Below are positions 8,232 to 15,884 of a DNA stretch of 34,516 bases, in pieces (within the stretch, counting starts at the first letter, position 1; the number at the start of each line of letters is the position of its first letter). The stretch is from assembly GCA_905210995.1 (NCBI GenBank), contig CAJLZE010000015.1, positions 1-34,516 of the forward strand, given 5' to 3'. This DNA is from an uncultured Anaerotruncus sp. GTDB lineage: Bacteria; Bacillota; Clostridia; Oscillospirales; CAG-272. A program made the position numbers and the translations under genes. The notes under the pieces are model-generated. The model saw only the letters and a list, made by a program, of their open reading frames with translations. It was not told where the DNA came from and did not search any database.

Positions 8232-8894
8232 TCAGCATCCGCCGCGGCTGCCGCAGCAAAGGCTCTGGCAGCAGTCGGCGCAGAGAAGGGCGGTGCAGAG
8301 GCTGCCGCAGCCGGGGGAGAATTCGGTCTGCGTGTATGTTGCGCTCCTGCGGCGCAGCGCCTCGCGTGCGTTCTGATATTCTTCGTTGTACGGCTCGCGC
8401 TCGCAGGCATAGTCGAAATGTCTGCCCGCGTCGGCGTAGTTGCCGCGCCTCACCATTACGCAGCCGATGAGAAAGTGCCATTCGGCTCCGCGCAGCTCTG
8501 CGCCCATGCCGGTGAGCACCGCCTCGGCTTCGGCTATGCGGTTTTGGTTTATATAGGATCTGACCGCCGCGAACTGCTCGGCGCCCGCGCCGGTGTATCC
8601 GCGGCTGCCGCTGTACCCGCCGTAGCCCGTGCCGCCGTAGCTGCCGGTGCTGCCGTACCCTGCGGAGGAGCCGCCGTAGCCGGTGTCCTGTCGGCTGCCG
8701 CCCTCGGCGCGCTCCTTGCGTATGCGGTCGTAGGCGTCGTTGATCTCCTTCATTTTTTCTTCTGCGAGATCGGCAAGATCCGAGTCGCGGTATTTATCCG
8801 GGTGATATTTGCGCGCCAGATCGTGATATGCTTTTTTTATCTCATCGTCGTCGGCGCTGCGGTCAACACCGAGTATCTGATATGGGTCGGACAT
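8232..8894 (-). CDS. J-domain protein with Gly/Tyr linker, TPR-like region and Cys-rich tail
   Basis: A 220-residue protein. Residues 1-63 form a J domain (YQILGVDRSADDDEIKKAYH, HPD at 31-33), which stimulates Hsp70 ATPase. A Gly/Tyr/Ser-rich linker spans about 77-115. Residues about 120-185 look TPR-like (AEWHFLIGCVMVRRGNYADA, then HFDYACEREPYNEEY). The last 25 residues contain seven cysteines (pattern C..LC...LC..CC..LCC). It lacks the zinc-finger and C-terminal domains of true DnaJ, so it is a specialised J protein. It starts immediately after the DUF5685 stop and ends one base before the membrane protein start. The Cys tail might bind metal or be acylated; that is inference. Confidence 0.88.
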   Translation of the reverse strand: MSDPYQILGVDRSADDDEIKKAYHDLARKYHPDKYRDSDLADLAEEKMKEINDAYDRIRKERAEGGSRQDTGYGGSSAGYGSTGSYGGTGYGGYSGSRGYTGAGAEQFAAVRSYINQNRIAEAEAVLTGMGAELRGAEWHFLIGCVMVRRGNYADAGRHFDYACEREPYNEEYQNAREALRRRSATYTQTEFSPGCGSLCTALLCADCCQSLCCGSRGGC

Positions 8895-9830
8895 TTATTC
8901 CTTTTCCTTTCCTGCCGGTGCGGGTGCTGTGCCCGCGTCCGGCGCGGTCTTTTCGGTTATTTTGTCTGTAACGCCCGCCGCGGCACGTGGCATTCCGAGT
9001 GTCAGTATATTTTCGCATATCGCCCACGCCTCGGGTGCGCGGGTGCGCATTTCCGCGTCGGCAAGGTCGAGCGCCGCGCGTGCGGCGTCAAGCTCTGCCG
9101 AGAGAGTGCACGAAAACGTGAGCGCCTCGTCGGGCGTCAGCGTTCCGCGCCCGTAGAGAAGGGATATCGGGTTGAACCTGCCGTGTTTGCGGTCCTCGGC
9201 AAGATCGTCAGCCGCGTCAACACAGTAGAGCCACCTGCCCGCCGCCGAGGCAGCGGCGCGCACTATCCGCGCCGCGGCGCCGTCAAGCCCTGCCGCGGCT
9301 GCATTGCCTATCATTCTGCCGCTTATCGCTGCGGGAATGTCGATGCTTGCGCTCTCGGGAGTCGAGCATCGCTGTTCGGCTTCCGCAAGCTCGCGCATCC
9401 CGTTGCTTACGGCGGCAGCGGCGTCGACGGCAAGTCTGCCGGCGCGCCCGGCGGCGCGTGAGAGAAAACGCCCCGCAGTGCGCGCACCGAAGCGGCGTAT
9501 GCCGCGTTCGTCTGCGGCATCGTCTGCCAGCTTTCCGCAGGCAAGCAGTGTGCATATCACGGCGGCGGAATCCACCGCGTCGCACGACTCCGCCGCCGCG
9601 CGGCGGCAGAACGGGTGGCGCAGGCAGCGGATCTTTGACACCTCTGGCTGTTCGCCCGTGACCGCCGCGCGCAGGAGGGCGATAAATACCGCATCATATG
9701 AAAGCGTCAGCATTGCACGCTGACCGCACAGCCTGCCCATGGCGGCGCAAATGCCGCAGTAGAGCGCGCGGTAATATTCAGATTCACGTATCCGCAGCTC
9801 GCGCTCGACGGGACGTATATATCCGAACAT
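8895..9830 (-). CDS. DUF5685 family protein, isoprenoid-synthase-like motifs
   Basis: A 311-residue helical protein whose start (FGYIRPVERELRIRESEYY) is typical of DUF5685, common in Clostridia and functionally undescribed. Visible motifs are paired cysteines at 25/28 (YCGIC) and 69/75 (RCLRHPFC), an Asp-rich DDAADE at 103-108, and DAADDLAEDRKHGRFNP at about 205-221. The last resembles the second Asp-rich motif of squalene/phytoene synthases (RDxxEDxxxGRxYLP). I infer a prenyl-synthase-like fold; activity is not shown. It is first in a run DUF5685, J-domain, membrane protein, Ig-like protein. Start ATG 9830 has AGGAGG five bases upstream. Confidence 0.85.
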   Translation of the reverse strand: MFGYIRPVERELRIRESEYYRALYCGICAAMGRLCGQRAMLTLSYDAVFIALLRAAVTGEQPEVSKIRCLRHPFCRRAAAESCDAVDSAAVICTLLACGKLADDAADERGIRRFGARTAGRFLSRAAGRAGRLAVDAAAAVSNGMRELAEAEQRCSTPESASIDIPAAISGRMIGNAAAAGLDGAAARIVRAAASAAGRWLYCVDAADDLAEDRKHGRFNPISLLYGRGTLTPDEALTFSCTLSAELDAARAALDLADAEMRTRAPEAWAICENILTLGMPRAAAGVTDKITEKTAPDAGTAPAPAGKEKE

Positions 9831-9871
9831 CGTGTCCTCCTATGTATCTGTAAGTGAAATTCTCCAGTTTA

Positions 9872-9900
9872 ATAATACTATATTTTACCCCCGAATGCAA
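9872..9900 (-). promoter_or_regulatory. Promoter of the DUF5685-DnaJ-membrane protein operon
   Basis: TTGCAT (9895-9900) and TATTAT (9872-9877) with a 17-bp spacer, ending about 40 bases before the DUF5685 start codon. Confidence 0.75.
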
Positions 9901-9956
9901 TACCTAATTGTAAATATTTGCGCCGCTTATTTCCGGTGCATATGCGGGCACAATGC

Positions 9957-9991
9957 AAAAGCAGCGCACGACCGCAAGGTGGGGCACTGCT
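9957..9991 (-). terminator. Terminator of wecB
   Basis: Reading the minus strand, AGCAGTGC pairs with GCGCTGCT (one G-U), with an inner ACC/GGT pair, followed by TTTT. It lies just past the wecB stop. Confidence 0.6.
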
Positions 9992-10012
9992 CTTCGGTAT
10001 TGTTTTATCGGC

Positions 10013-11113
10013 TTACAGAAGGAATCCTTCAAGTATGTCGGCGATGCGCTCGGAGGCGTGTCCGTCGCCGTATATCTTCGACGCCCGCGCCGCGAGCCTG
10101 TATTCCGCGCTGTCGTCGAGCATTGAGGAAAACGCGCCGTACACGCCTTCTTCATCTGTGCCGACGAGCCGCAGCACGCCCGCCGCGATACCCTCGGGGC
10201 GCTCGGTCACGTCGCGCATCACGAGCGTGGGCTTGCCGAGAGCCGTTGCCTCCTCTTCGATACCTCCCGAGTCCGTAAGCAACAGATAGCTGCGGCTGAG
10301 CAGGTTGTGAAAATCCGAAACGCCTATGGGTGCGGTGAGGCGCACCGACGGGTCGCCGCCGAGGATCTCTCCGGCGATCGCGGCAACGTCCGGGTTCGGG
10401 TGGACGGGAAATATCACTCTGACATCGCGGTGTTCGTCGGTCACGCGGCGTATGGCGCGCAGCATCCCGCGCATCGGTTCTCCGGTGCTTTCACGGCGGT
10501 GCGCCGTCACGATAACGAGACGGTTGCTGCCCGCCCAATCGAGCAGCGGGTGAGAATAATCCTTGCGCAGCGTAAAGTTCAGCGCATCGACCGAGGTGTT
10601 CCCCGTCACGAATATCCGTGTCGGATCCTTGCCCTCGGCAATGAGCTCGCGCCGCGCCGTCTCTGTCGGCGCAAAGTCAAGGGTACTGAGCATTCCTACC
10701 GTGCGGCGGTTGAATTCCTCGGGATAAGGCGAATCGAGACGGTGTGTTCTCAGCCCCGCTTCAATATGTCCGATGGGTATGCCGAGATAAAACGCCGCGA
10801 GCGCGGCGGAGAACGCCGTCGTCGTGTCGCCGTGAACGAGAACGATATCCGGCGCTTCGGCTTCGAGCACCGGACGTATGCGCGCGAGCACGTCTCCCGT
10901 GATATCGAAAAGCGTCTGCCGCTCTTTCATGACCGAAAGGTCGCAGTCGGGCATGACGCCGAATGTTTCGAGCACGTCGCGCGACATATCGCGGTGCTGC
11001 CCGGTATAGCATACAACAGTGGCGCATCGCGCGCGGCGCCGCAGCTCCCTCACGAGAGGACACATTTTGATCGCTTCCGGCTTTGTGCCGAATACCGCCA
11101 TTATCTTCTTCAT
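10013..11113 (-). CDS. wecB: UDP-N-acetylglucosamine 2-epimerase (non-hydrolysing)
   Basis: Interconverts UDP-GlcNAc and UDP-ManNAc, the first step to ManNAc-containing wall polymers. The 366-residue protein begins KKIMAVFGTKPEAIKM and shows the family motifs GHIEAGLRTHRLDSPYPEE, TGNTSVDAL, VTAHRRES, PVHPNP and TDSGGIEEEA. The start is set at ATG 11113 because a GAGAGG site lies nine bases upstream; the in-frame ATG at 11122 abuts that site and would have no spacing. It stands alone between a terminator and its own promoter, with a leader of about 75 bases. No partner gene for teichoic or capsule synthesis is adjacent. Confidence 0.95.
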   Translation of the reverse strand: MKKIMAVFGTKPEAIKMCPLVRELRRRARCATVVCYTGQHRDMSRDVLETFGVMPDCDLSVMKERQTLFDITGDVLARIRPVLEAEAPDIVLVHGDTTTAFSAALAAFYLGIPIGHIEAGLRTHRLDSPYPEEFNRRTVGMLSTLDFAPTETARRELIAEGKDPTRIFVTGNTSVDALNFTLRKDYSHPLLDWAGSNRLVIVTAHRRESTGEPMRGMLRAIRRVTDEHRDVRVIFPVHPNPDVAAIAGEILGGDPSVRLTAPIGVSDFHNLLSRSYLLLTDSGGIEEEATALGKPTLVMRDVTERPEGIAAGVLRLVGTDEEGVYGAFSSMLDDSAEYRLAARASKIYGDGHASERIADILEGFLL

Positions 11114-11197
11114 TTTATACATCCTCTCGCGCCGTGCCGTCGGAGCGGACGGTCTTTGTACCTGCCGCGGTACGTCCGCCGGTTTTTTCTTCAATAA

Positions 11198-11226
11198 ATT
11201 ATACCACATACGGACACGAAAAACAA
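11198..11226 (-). promoter_or_regulatory. Promoter of wecB (extended -10)
   Basis: TATAAT (11198-11203) preceded by TGTGG, giving an extended -10, with TTGTTT as -35 (11221-11226) at 17 bp. The -35 overlaps the T tract after the M56 gene terminator. Confidence 0.6.
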
Positions 11227-11228
11227 GT

Positions 11229-11256
11229 GGGCTGTCGCGTGTAAGCGCGACAGCCC
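11229..11256 (-). terminator. Terminator of the blaI-M56 operon
   Basis: Perfect 11-bp stem (GGGCTGTCGCG, 11229-11239, against CGCGACAGCCC, 11246-11256) with a 6-base loop; on the minus strand it is followed by ACTTGTTTTT. Confidence 0.8.
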
Positions 11257-11278
11257 CGTCTGTTCGGTTATTTTCGGT

Positions 11279-12700
11279 TTACTCCCGACAGGTCACCTCA
11301 CTGTCCGTCTTGGGCGCAGGCCCTTTCAGATCGTCGGTGTCGAGCAGACCGGTCGTAAAGGTGATGCGTGCGGAATACTTTTCCATGTCGTTCGGTTCGC
11401 GCGAAACATCCCAAACGATACTGTATTCCTTGCCTGCGACAATGTCATAGCCGCTGAGGTCGGCGGTGAAGTGAGTTATCTGTCCTCCGTTCGAGCTGAT
11501 GAACATATTCGGAAGACCGAGCCCTCTGCCTTTTTTCGGCTTCATCGGTTCGTCGCCGCAATACAGCTCGGCATCCGAGAAGATGCACGAATCTGGACCT
11601 TCGTTTTCTACGTCGATGTTGAGCCGGCAAAGTCTGCCGTCCTCGGTGCAGAGCGACACGAATATGATCTTTACACCTTCAATATCGCACCGGGCCTCTT
11701 TTATCTCGTTTATCACCGGTTCGTTTTTACCTTGAGCGGTTATCGGATTCGTGAGAAGACAAAGCGCGAGCACCGCGCAGACTGCTGCGGCAAATGCTAT
11801 CGCAGCGACGGAATGTTTTTTGTAATTCAGCACTTTTTTGATCCTTTCTTTTACATTGATCCCGCCGAACGGCAGGGCATCGACCGACAGCCCGCTTTTT
11901 GCGGCGCTCAGATCGAGCACAGCCTGAGAATAGCGGCGCTTTTCTTCAAATTCGAACGACTTTATCACTTTTTCATCGCAGGCGAGCTCTATATCGCGGC
12001 AAAAGAGCATATGGGCTATCAGGCAGAACGGATTGAACCAATGTACGGCACGAATGACATATGAGATCAGCTTCCATACGTTGTCGCGGCGCGATATATG
12101 CGCCCTTTCGTGCGCGATGACGAAGGCCTTGGTCTCTCCCGCAAGTGCTGATGGAAGATATATTTTCGGGTGTATCATTCCGATAACGAACGGGGAGGAT
12201 AAGCCGTCGCAGAGATAGGCCCCGCTGTCGTCCCTGATGCTCATTGCTACCCTGCGCCGGAGCTTCAGCCGGCTCACGATTGCATATGCGAGAAAGGCGC
12301 AAACGCCTGTCAGCCATATGAGCGCGGCTGCGTGCAAAAGCATACCGTAGCGGACGGCGGCGCCATCCGCCGCGGGCGCGAGAATGACGTCAAGCGCCGG
12401 GTTCACGATGTCGCCTACGGCAGCGATGCCGCTGTTTATCCCGACGGCGGGCAGATTGGCGGAGCCCGACACGACGGGGCTGGCGCTCGGCATCACGCTG
12501 AACGCGCTTTCGGGCGCCGCAGGCAGCACAAGGCGTATCGCGGGGATCGCCCACATGAGGCAGATAAGCGCGCGCGGAGCTTTTCTTATGATGCACCGCG
12601 CAAGCATCACGGCGAGCACCGCTACGGTACCCGTCAGGCTCATGCTGAGAACAGCGAGAAAAATTTCGGACAGGATATCGGCAAAGCCATCCATGCTCAT
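11279..12700 (-). CDS. BlaR1/MecR1-family M56 membrane metallopeptidase
   Basis: A 473-residue sensor protease. The N-terminal half has TM helices (about 12-35, 44-60, 120-145), then the zinc motif HERAH (197-201) and the third-ligand motif ELACDE on the cytoplasmic face, a further TM at about 290-310, and an external C-terminal domain of about 155 residues. In BlaR1-like systems signal binding outside triggers proteolysis that relieves BlaI repression. The external domain here is short, and I see no penicillin-binding SxxK/SxN/KTG set, so the signal is probably not a beta-lactam bound covalently. It overlaps the blaI stop by four bases (ATGA). Confidence 0.9.
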   Translation of the reverse strand: MSMDGFADILSEIFLAVLSMSLTGTVAVLAVMLARCIIRKAPRALICLMWAIPAIRLVLPAAPESAFSVMPSASPVVSGSANLPAVGINSGIAAVGDIVNPALDVILAPAADGAAVRYGMLLHAAALIWLTGVCAFLAYAIVSRLKLRRRVAMSIRDDSGAYLCDGLSSPFVIGMIHPKIYLPSALAGETKAFVIAHERAHISRRDNVWKLISYVIRAVHWFNPFCLIAHMLFCRDIELACDEKVIKSFEFEEKRRYSQAVLDLSAAKSGLSVDALPFGGINVKERIKKVLNYKKHSVAAIAFAAAVCAVLALCLLTNPITAQGKNEPVINEIKEARCDIEGVKIIFVSLCTEDGRLCRLNIDVENEGPDSCIFSDAELYCGDEPMKPKKGRGLGLPNMFISSNGGQITHFTADLSGYDIVAGKEYSIVWDVSREPNDMEKYSARITFTTGLLDTDDLKGPAPKTDSEVTCRE

Positions 12701-13059
12701 TCCTCCTTTGCCTCGTCGATCATCCGCTGTATCGCGGCAATATCATCCGGAGTCAGTCGCTTACTGTCGGAAAATGCGGCAAGAAACGATGGGAGCGAGC
12801 CGCCGAACACATCGTCTACAAAGCGTGCGCTTTGCATTGCGTGAAGGCGGTCGCGCGTTATCAGCACTGTCACGGTGCCGTTTTCCATGCAGAATATGCC
12901 GTTGTCGCAGAATTTGCGCAGCGCGGAATACACGGTGGGACGCTTCCAGTTCAGCTCCTCGGCGCATCTTTTTACAAGCTCGCCCGTGGACATGGGCGAG
13001 CTTTCCCACACTATGTCCGCAAAACGCGCGTCTACCGCGCCGAGCTTCAGTTCGTTCAT
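12697..13059 (-). CDS. BlaI/MecI/CopY family transcriptional repressor
   Basis: A 120-residue winged-helix repressor: LGAVDARFADIVWESSPMST, then TVYSALRKFCDNGIF (recognition helix region) and a C-terminal dimerisation helix region. In this family the protein binds dyad operators as a dimer and is inactivated by the partner M56 protease. It is first in the pair and overlaps the protease gene by four bases. Two copies of a CTACCGACA-type element lie upstream, one inside the promoter spacer, so autorepression is likely. The regulon beyond the pair is unknown. Confidence 0.92.
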   Translation of the reverse strand: MNELKLGAVDARFADIVWESSPMSTGELVKRCAEELNWKRPTVYSALRKFCDNGIFCMENGTVTVLITRDRLHAMQSARFVDDVFGGSLPSFLAAFSDSKRLTPDDIAAIQRMIDEAKEE

Positions 13060-13093
13060 TGGTCTTACCCCGCTTTCGGTCTTTTTTTGAGTG

Positions 13094-13135
13094 TTGGTAG
13101 CCTACCGACAATAATAGTTTATAACCTACCGACAA
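13094..13135 (-). promoter_or_regulatory. Two BlaI-type operators
   Basis: The element CCTACCGACAA occurs twice in the same orientation (plus strand 13101-13111 with A-T after it, and 13126-13135). The first is part of the dyad GGTAGCCTACC (13097-13107). One copy lies between -35 and -10, the other just downstream of the expected start site, a classic repressor layout. Assignment to BlaI is by position. Confidence 0.65.
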
Positions 13136-13144
13136 GTTTGTCAA
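13116..13144 (-). promoter_or_regulatory. Promoter of the blaI-M56 operon
   Basis: TTGACA (13139-13144) and TAAACT (13116-13121) with a 17-bp spacer that contains one operator copy. Confidence 0.72.
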
Positions 13145-13230
13145 GGGCTTTCGGGCAGAAAATCCCGAAGTTACAATTTGTTCACAAGTGAACCCGGAGC
13201 GGCAGTCCTGCGCCGCGTCGGGGCTTCGAT

Positions 13231-13268
13231 AAAAAACAGCCGCCGTGACAAGTCACGGCAGCTGTTTT
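13231..13268 (-). terminator. Terminator of the cysK-mnmA-Rrf2 operon
   Basis: Stem AAAACAGC/GCTGTTTT plus inner GCCGTGAC/GTCACGGC with an AA loop; T6 follows on the minus strand, just past the Rrf2 gene stop. Confidence 0.85.
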
Positions 13269-13273
13269 CGGAT

Positions 13274-13699
13274 TTATATAACATAATCGCCCGAGGCGGT
13301 ATTTTCCATAAGATCGGCAAGTGTCATTCCGTCGAAAAATGCATTCGTAAGCTCATAATACTTCTTCCACATAGGCAAAGTGCGGCAGAACGGTGCGCGT
13401 GAGCACGGTTCGGCTCCTGCAGCAAGGCAGGCGACCGGGGCAAGGTCGCCCTCGGTGGCGCGCAGGATGCCGCCTATCACGTATGTGTCCGGCTCGCGAC
13501 AAAGACGGTACCCGCCGCCCTTGCCGTGCGCGCCTTCGATAAAGCCCGCGCCTGTCAGAAGCGGCATGATCTTTTCAAGGTATTTCGGCGATATCTCCTG
13601 ACGCGCCGCAACGTCTTTTATAGGGATATAGTCCCCGCCGCGGTGCTCCGCAAGATCGAGCATAACGCGTATGGCATATCTTCCTCTTGTTGATATCAT
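13274..13699 (-). CDS. Rrf2 family regulator (IscR/CymR-like)
   Basis: A 141-residue winged-helix protein with the Rrf2 start MISTRGRYAIRVMLDLAEH, ISPKYLEKIMPLLTGAGFI and the wing GAHGKGGGYRL. Three cysteines follow (C-x7-C-x5-C in CLAAGAEPCSRAPFC), then a Trp, as in Fe-S-sensing Rrf2 proteins; B. subtilis CymR lacks these. It is last in an operon with cysK and mnmA. CymR is known to work in complex with CysK, so a sulfur- or Fe-S-status regulator acting on its own operon is likely. The start ATG 13699 lies 22 bases after the mnmA stop with a GGAG site. Confidence 0.9.
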   Translation of the reverse strand: MISTRGRYAIRVMLDLAEHRGGDYIPIKDVAARQEISPKYLEKIMPLLTGAGFIEGAHGKGGGYRLCREPDTYVIGGILRATEGDLAPVACLAAGAEPCSRAPFCRTLPMWKKYYELTNAFFDGMTLADLMENTASGDYVI

Positions 13700-13721
13700 G
13701 GAGCAGCATCTCCTTGCTTCG

Positions 13722-14795
13722 TTATCGGTCCGACGGCAGTATCACGCCGCCGCCGAGCACGGTGTCGCCGTCATAAAGCACGGCAGCCTGCCCGGGCGTT
13801 ATAGCCCGCTGCGGCTCGTCGAATGTGACGTTCACCGTTCCGTCGGCATCCGGACATACCGATGCCCACTGCTCCGGCTGGCGGTAGCGTATCTTCACCT
13901 TGCAGCGCAGAGGCGCTGTGGGTGCCTCGCCGGATATCCAGTTGAAATCGCCGACGTGCGCGTGCGAGGAATAAAGCTCTGCCTCCTCGCCGAGCGTCAC
14001 CGTGTTTTTTACCGGATCAAGTGCGGATACATATCTTTTTCCCGGCAGCGGTATGCCGAGCCCCTTGTGCTGACCTATGGTGTAGCGTATGATCCCGTTG
14101 TGCCTGCCGAGTATGTTGCCGTCCCGGTCAACAAAATTGCCGGGAGTCGTAGGCTTTCCCGTATGCAGCTCAATAATGCGGGCGTAATCGCCGTCGGGAA
14201 CAAAGCAGATGTCCTGACTGTCGGGCTTGTCGGCATTGATGAGCCCGCCCTCATCAGCCACACGGCGCGTTTCGGTCTTGCACATCCCGCCGAGAGGGAA
14301 GAGCGTGTGCGCAAGCTCGTCCTGCGTCATCGCATAGAGCACGTAGCTCTGATCCTTTGACGGGTCAACGGCTTTTTTGAGGAGATATTTGCCGTCTCGG
14401 TATTCTATCCGTGCGTAGTGCCCGGTCGCTATATGGTCGCAGCCGAGAATTTTTGCACGCTCGTAGAGCTTGCCGAATTTCATATATCTGTTGCAGTCGA
14501 TGCAGGGGTTCGGCGTCATGCCGTGAAGGTAGCTGTCAACGAATTTGTCTATAACGGTCGCTCTGAAATCGTCGGAGAAGTTGAAAACGTAATAGGGCAT
14601 TCCGAGCCGGTGCGCAACGCTGCGCGCGTCCTCGACATCGTCAAGCGAACAGCAGGTGTGTGCGCGTGAGATGCCCGCATCCTCGTTGCCGTAAAGCTTC
14701 ATGGTACATCCGATACACTCATTGCCCGCGTCGGTCAGCAGGCGGGCGGCGACGCTGGAGTCAACGCCGCCGCTCATTGCGACAAGTATCTTCAT
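13722..14795 (-). CDS. mnmA: tRNA-specific 2-thiouridylase
   Basis: Makes the 2-thio group of wobble uridine 34 in tRNAs for Lys, Glu and Gln, using sulfur from a cysteine desulfurase. The 357-residue protein has the PP-loop MSGGVDSSVAARL, the catalytic cysteines Cys101 (NPCIDCNRYMKF) and Cys197 (SQDICFVPDGDY), the GHYARI motif and a C-terminal beta domain. The start at 14795 gives the exact family N-terminus (MKILVAMSGG); longer upstream frames run into cysK. It starts 13 bases after cysK. A cysteine desulfurase gene is elsewhere in the window, not next to it. Confidence 0.96.
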   Translation of the reverse strand: MKILVAMSGGVDSSVAARLLTDAGNECIGCTMKLYGNEDAGISRAHTCCSLDDVEDARSVAHRLGMPYYVFNFSDDFRATVIDKFVDSYLHGMTPNPCIDCNRYMKFGKLYERAKILGCDHIATGHYARIEYRDGKYLLKKAVDPSKDQSYVLYAMTQDELAHTLFPLGGMCKTETRRVADEGGLINADKPDSQDICFVPDGDYARIIELHTGKPTTPGNFVDRDGNILGRHNGIIRYTIGQHKGLGIPLPGKRYVSALDPVKNTVTLGEEAELYSSHAHVGDFNWISGEAPTAPLRCKVKIRYRQPEQWASVCPDADGTVNVTFDEPQRAITPGQAAVLYDGDTVLGGGVILPSDR

Positions 14796-14808
14796 CCGCG
14801 CTCTCCGC

Positions 14809-15741
14809 TCAGTCCGCAAACAGCGGAGTGGAGAGGTAGCGGTCGCCCGTGTCGGGGAAGAGGACCACGATGTTTTTTCCCTCGTTTTCGGGGCGCTTTG
14901 CAAGCTCTATCGCCGCATGGAGGGCAGCCCCCGAGGAAATGCCCACAAGAACGCCTTCGTTTTTGCCCACGAGCTTGCCGCCCGCAAACGCGTCCTCGTT
15001 TGCAACGGGGATTATCTCGTCGTAGACCTTTGTGTCGAGCACATCGGGAACAAAGCCCGCACCTATGCCCTGTATCTTGTGCGGTCCCGCAACGCCGGTG
15101 GAAAGCACAGCCGAGGTCGCAGGCTCGACAGCCACGACCTTTACGTCGGGCTTTTTCGACTTGAGATATCTGCCTATGCCGGTGATGGTGCCGCCGGTGC
15201 CGACGCCCGCAACGAAAATATCGACGGCGCCGTCGGTGTCCTCGTAAATTTCGGGGCCGGTGTGCTCAAAATGCGCCTTCGGGTTGGCGGGGTTAACGAA
15301 CTGACCGGGGATAAAGCTGCCGGGTATCTCCTTGGCGAGCTCATCCGCCTTGGCAATGGCGCCCTTCATGCCCTTTGCGCCCTCGGTGAGCACCAGTTCG
15401 GCGCCGTAAGCTTTCATGATCTGGCGGCGTTCGACCGACATGGTCTCGGGCATCACGATGATTATGCGGTATCCGCGCGCCGCGGCGACCGAAGCAAGAC
15501 CTATGCCGGTGTTGCCAGAGGTCGGCTCGATTATGACCGAACCCTCGTGAAGCAGCCCGCGCGCCTCGGCGTCGTCTATCATCGCCTTGGCGATCCTGTC
15601 CTTTACCGAGCCTGCGGGATTGAAATATTCAAGCTTTGCGAGGATCTTTGCTTTGAGCCCGAATTTCTTTTCTATGTGTGTGAGTTCAAGCAGCGGGGTG
15701 TAACCTATAAGCTGGTCTGCCGAAGTGTAAATACGTGACAT
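14809..15741 (-). CDS. cysK: Cysteine synthase (O-acetylserine sulfhydrylase)
   Basis: PLP enzyme making cysteine from O-acetylserine and sulfide. The 310-residue protein has the PLP lysine in NPAGSVKDRIAKAMI (Lys47), the TSGNTGIG loop (74-81), the phosphate-binding GVGTGGTITG and the C-terminal ISSGAALHA. The start ATG 15741 is chosen because GGAGG lies eight bases upstream; upstream in-frame ATGs at 15756 and 15771 have no such site. It is the first gene of an operon with mnmA and an Rrf2 regulator, and its promoter carries a palindromic operator. Confidence 0.95.
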   Translation of the reverse strand: MSRIYTSADQLIGYTPLLELTHIEKKFGLKAKILAKLEYFNPAGSVKDRIAKAMIDDAEARGLLHEGSVIIEPTSGNTGIGLASVAAARGYRIIIVMPETMSVERRQIMKAYGAELVLTEGAKGMKGAIAKADELAKEIPGSFIPGQFVNPANPKAHFEHTGPEIYEDTDGAVDIFVAGVGTGGTITGIGRYLKSKKPDVKVVAVEPATSAVLSTGVAGPHKIQGIGAGFVPDVLDTKVYDEIIPVANEDAFAGGKLVGKNEGVLVGISSGAALHAAIELAKRPENEGKNIVVLFPDTGDRYLSTPLFAD

Positions 15742-15778
15742 TGTTCTGTCCTCCATTGTATTGATGCGCAAAAGTCCA

Positions 15779-15804
15779 ATACCACTAACAGAGTGGTTTG
15801 GTAT
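15779..15804 (-). promoter_or_regulatory. Palindromic operator at cysK, probable Rrf2/CymR-type site
   Basis: Outer arms ATACCA (15779-15784) and TGGTAT (15799-15804) enclose a perfect inner repeat ACCACT/AGTGGT with a 5-base centre. The site starts just downstream of the expected transcription start, so binding would block the cysK operon. Linking it to the Rrf2 protein encoded last in the operon is inference. Confidence 0.6.
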
Positions 15805-15816
15805 GTTATTGAACGT

Positions 15817-15845
15817 ATTATATAACCGTCGGGCGCACTTGTCAA
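15817..15845 (-). promoter_or_regulatory. Sigma-A promoter of the cysK operon
   Basis: Perfect TTGACA (15840-15845) and TATAAT (15817-15822) with a 17-bp spacer. Confidence 0.88.
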
Positions 15846-15884
15846 TAGGTTTGGATAAATTTTTTGCGGTTGAACAGTAGTATT

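Noticed and set aside
8231..8410. A 240-residue version of the small membrane protein starting at 8410.
   Set aside because: The extra 60 residues are an Ala/Arg-rich translation of the J-domain gene in another frame.
7085..8470. A 461-codon plus-strand frame across the Ig-like and membrane protein genes.
   Set aside because: Low-complexity Arg/Cys-rich translation antisense to well-supported genes; typical GC-rich shadow.
8073..9461. A 462-codon plus-strand frame opposite the DUF5685 and J-domain genes.
   Set aside because: Ala/Arg-rich, no domain, antisense to genes with clear motifs.
14796..14903. Longer mnmA start at 14903.
   Set aside because: The extension lies inside the cysK coding end; 14795 gives the exact family N-terminus.
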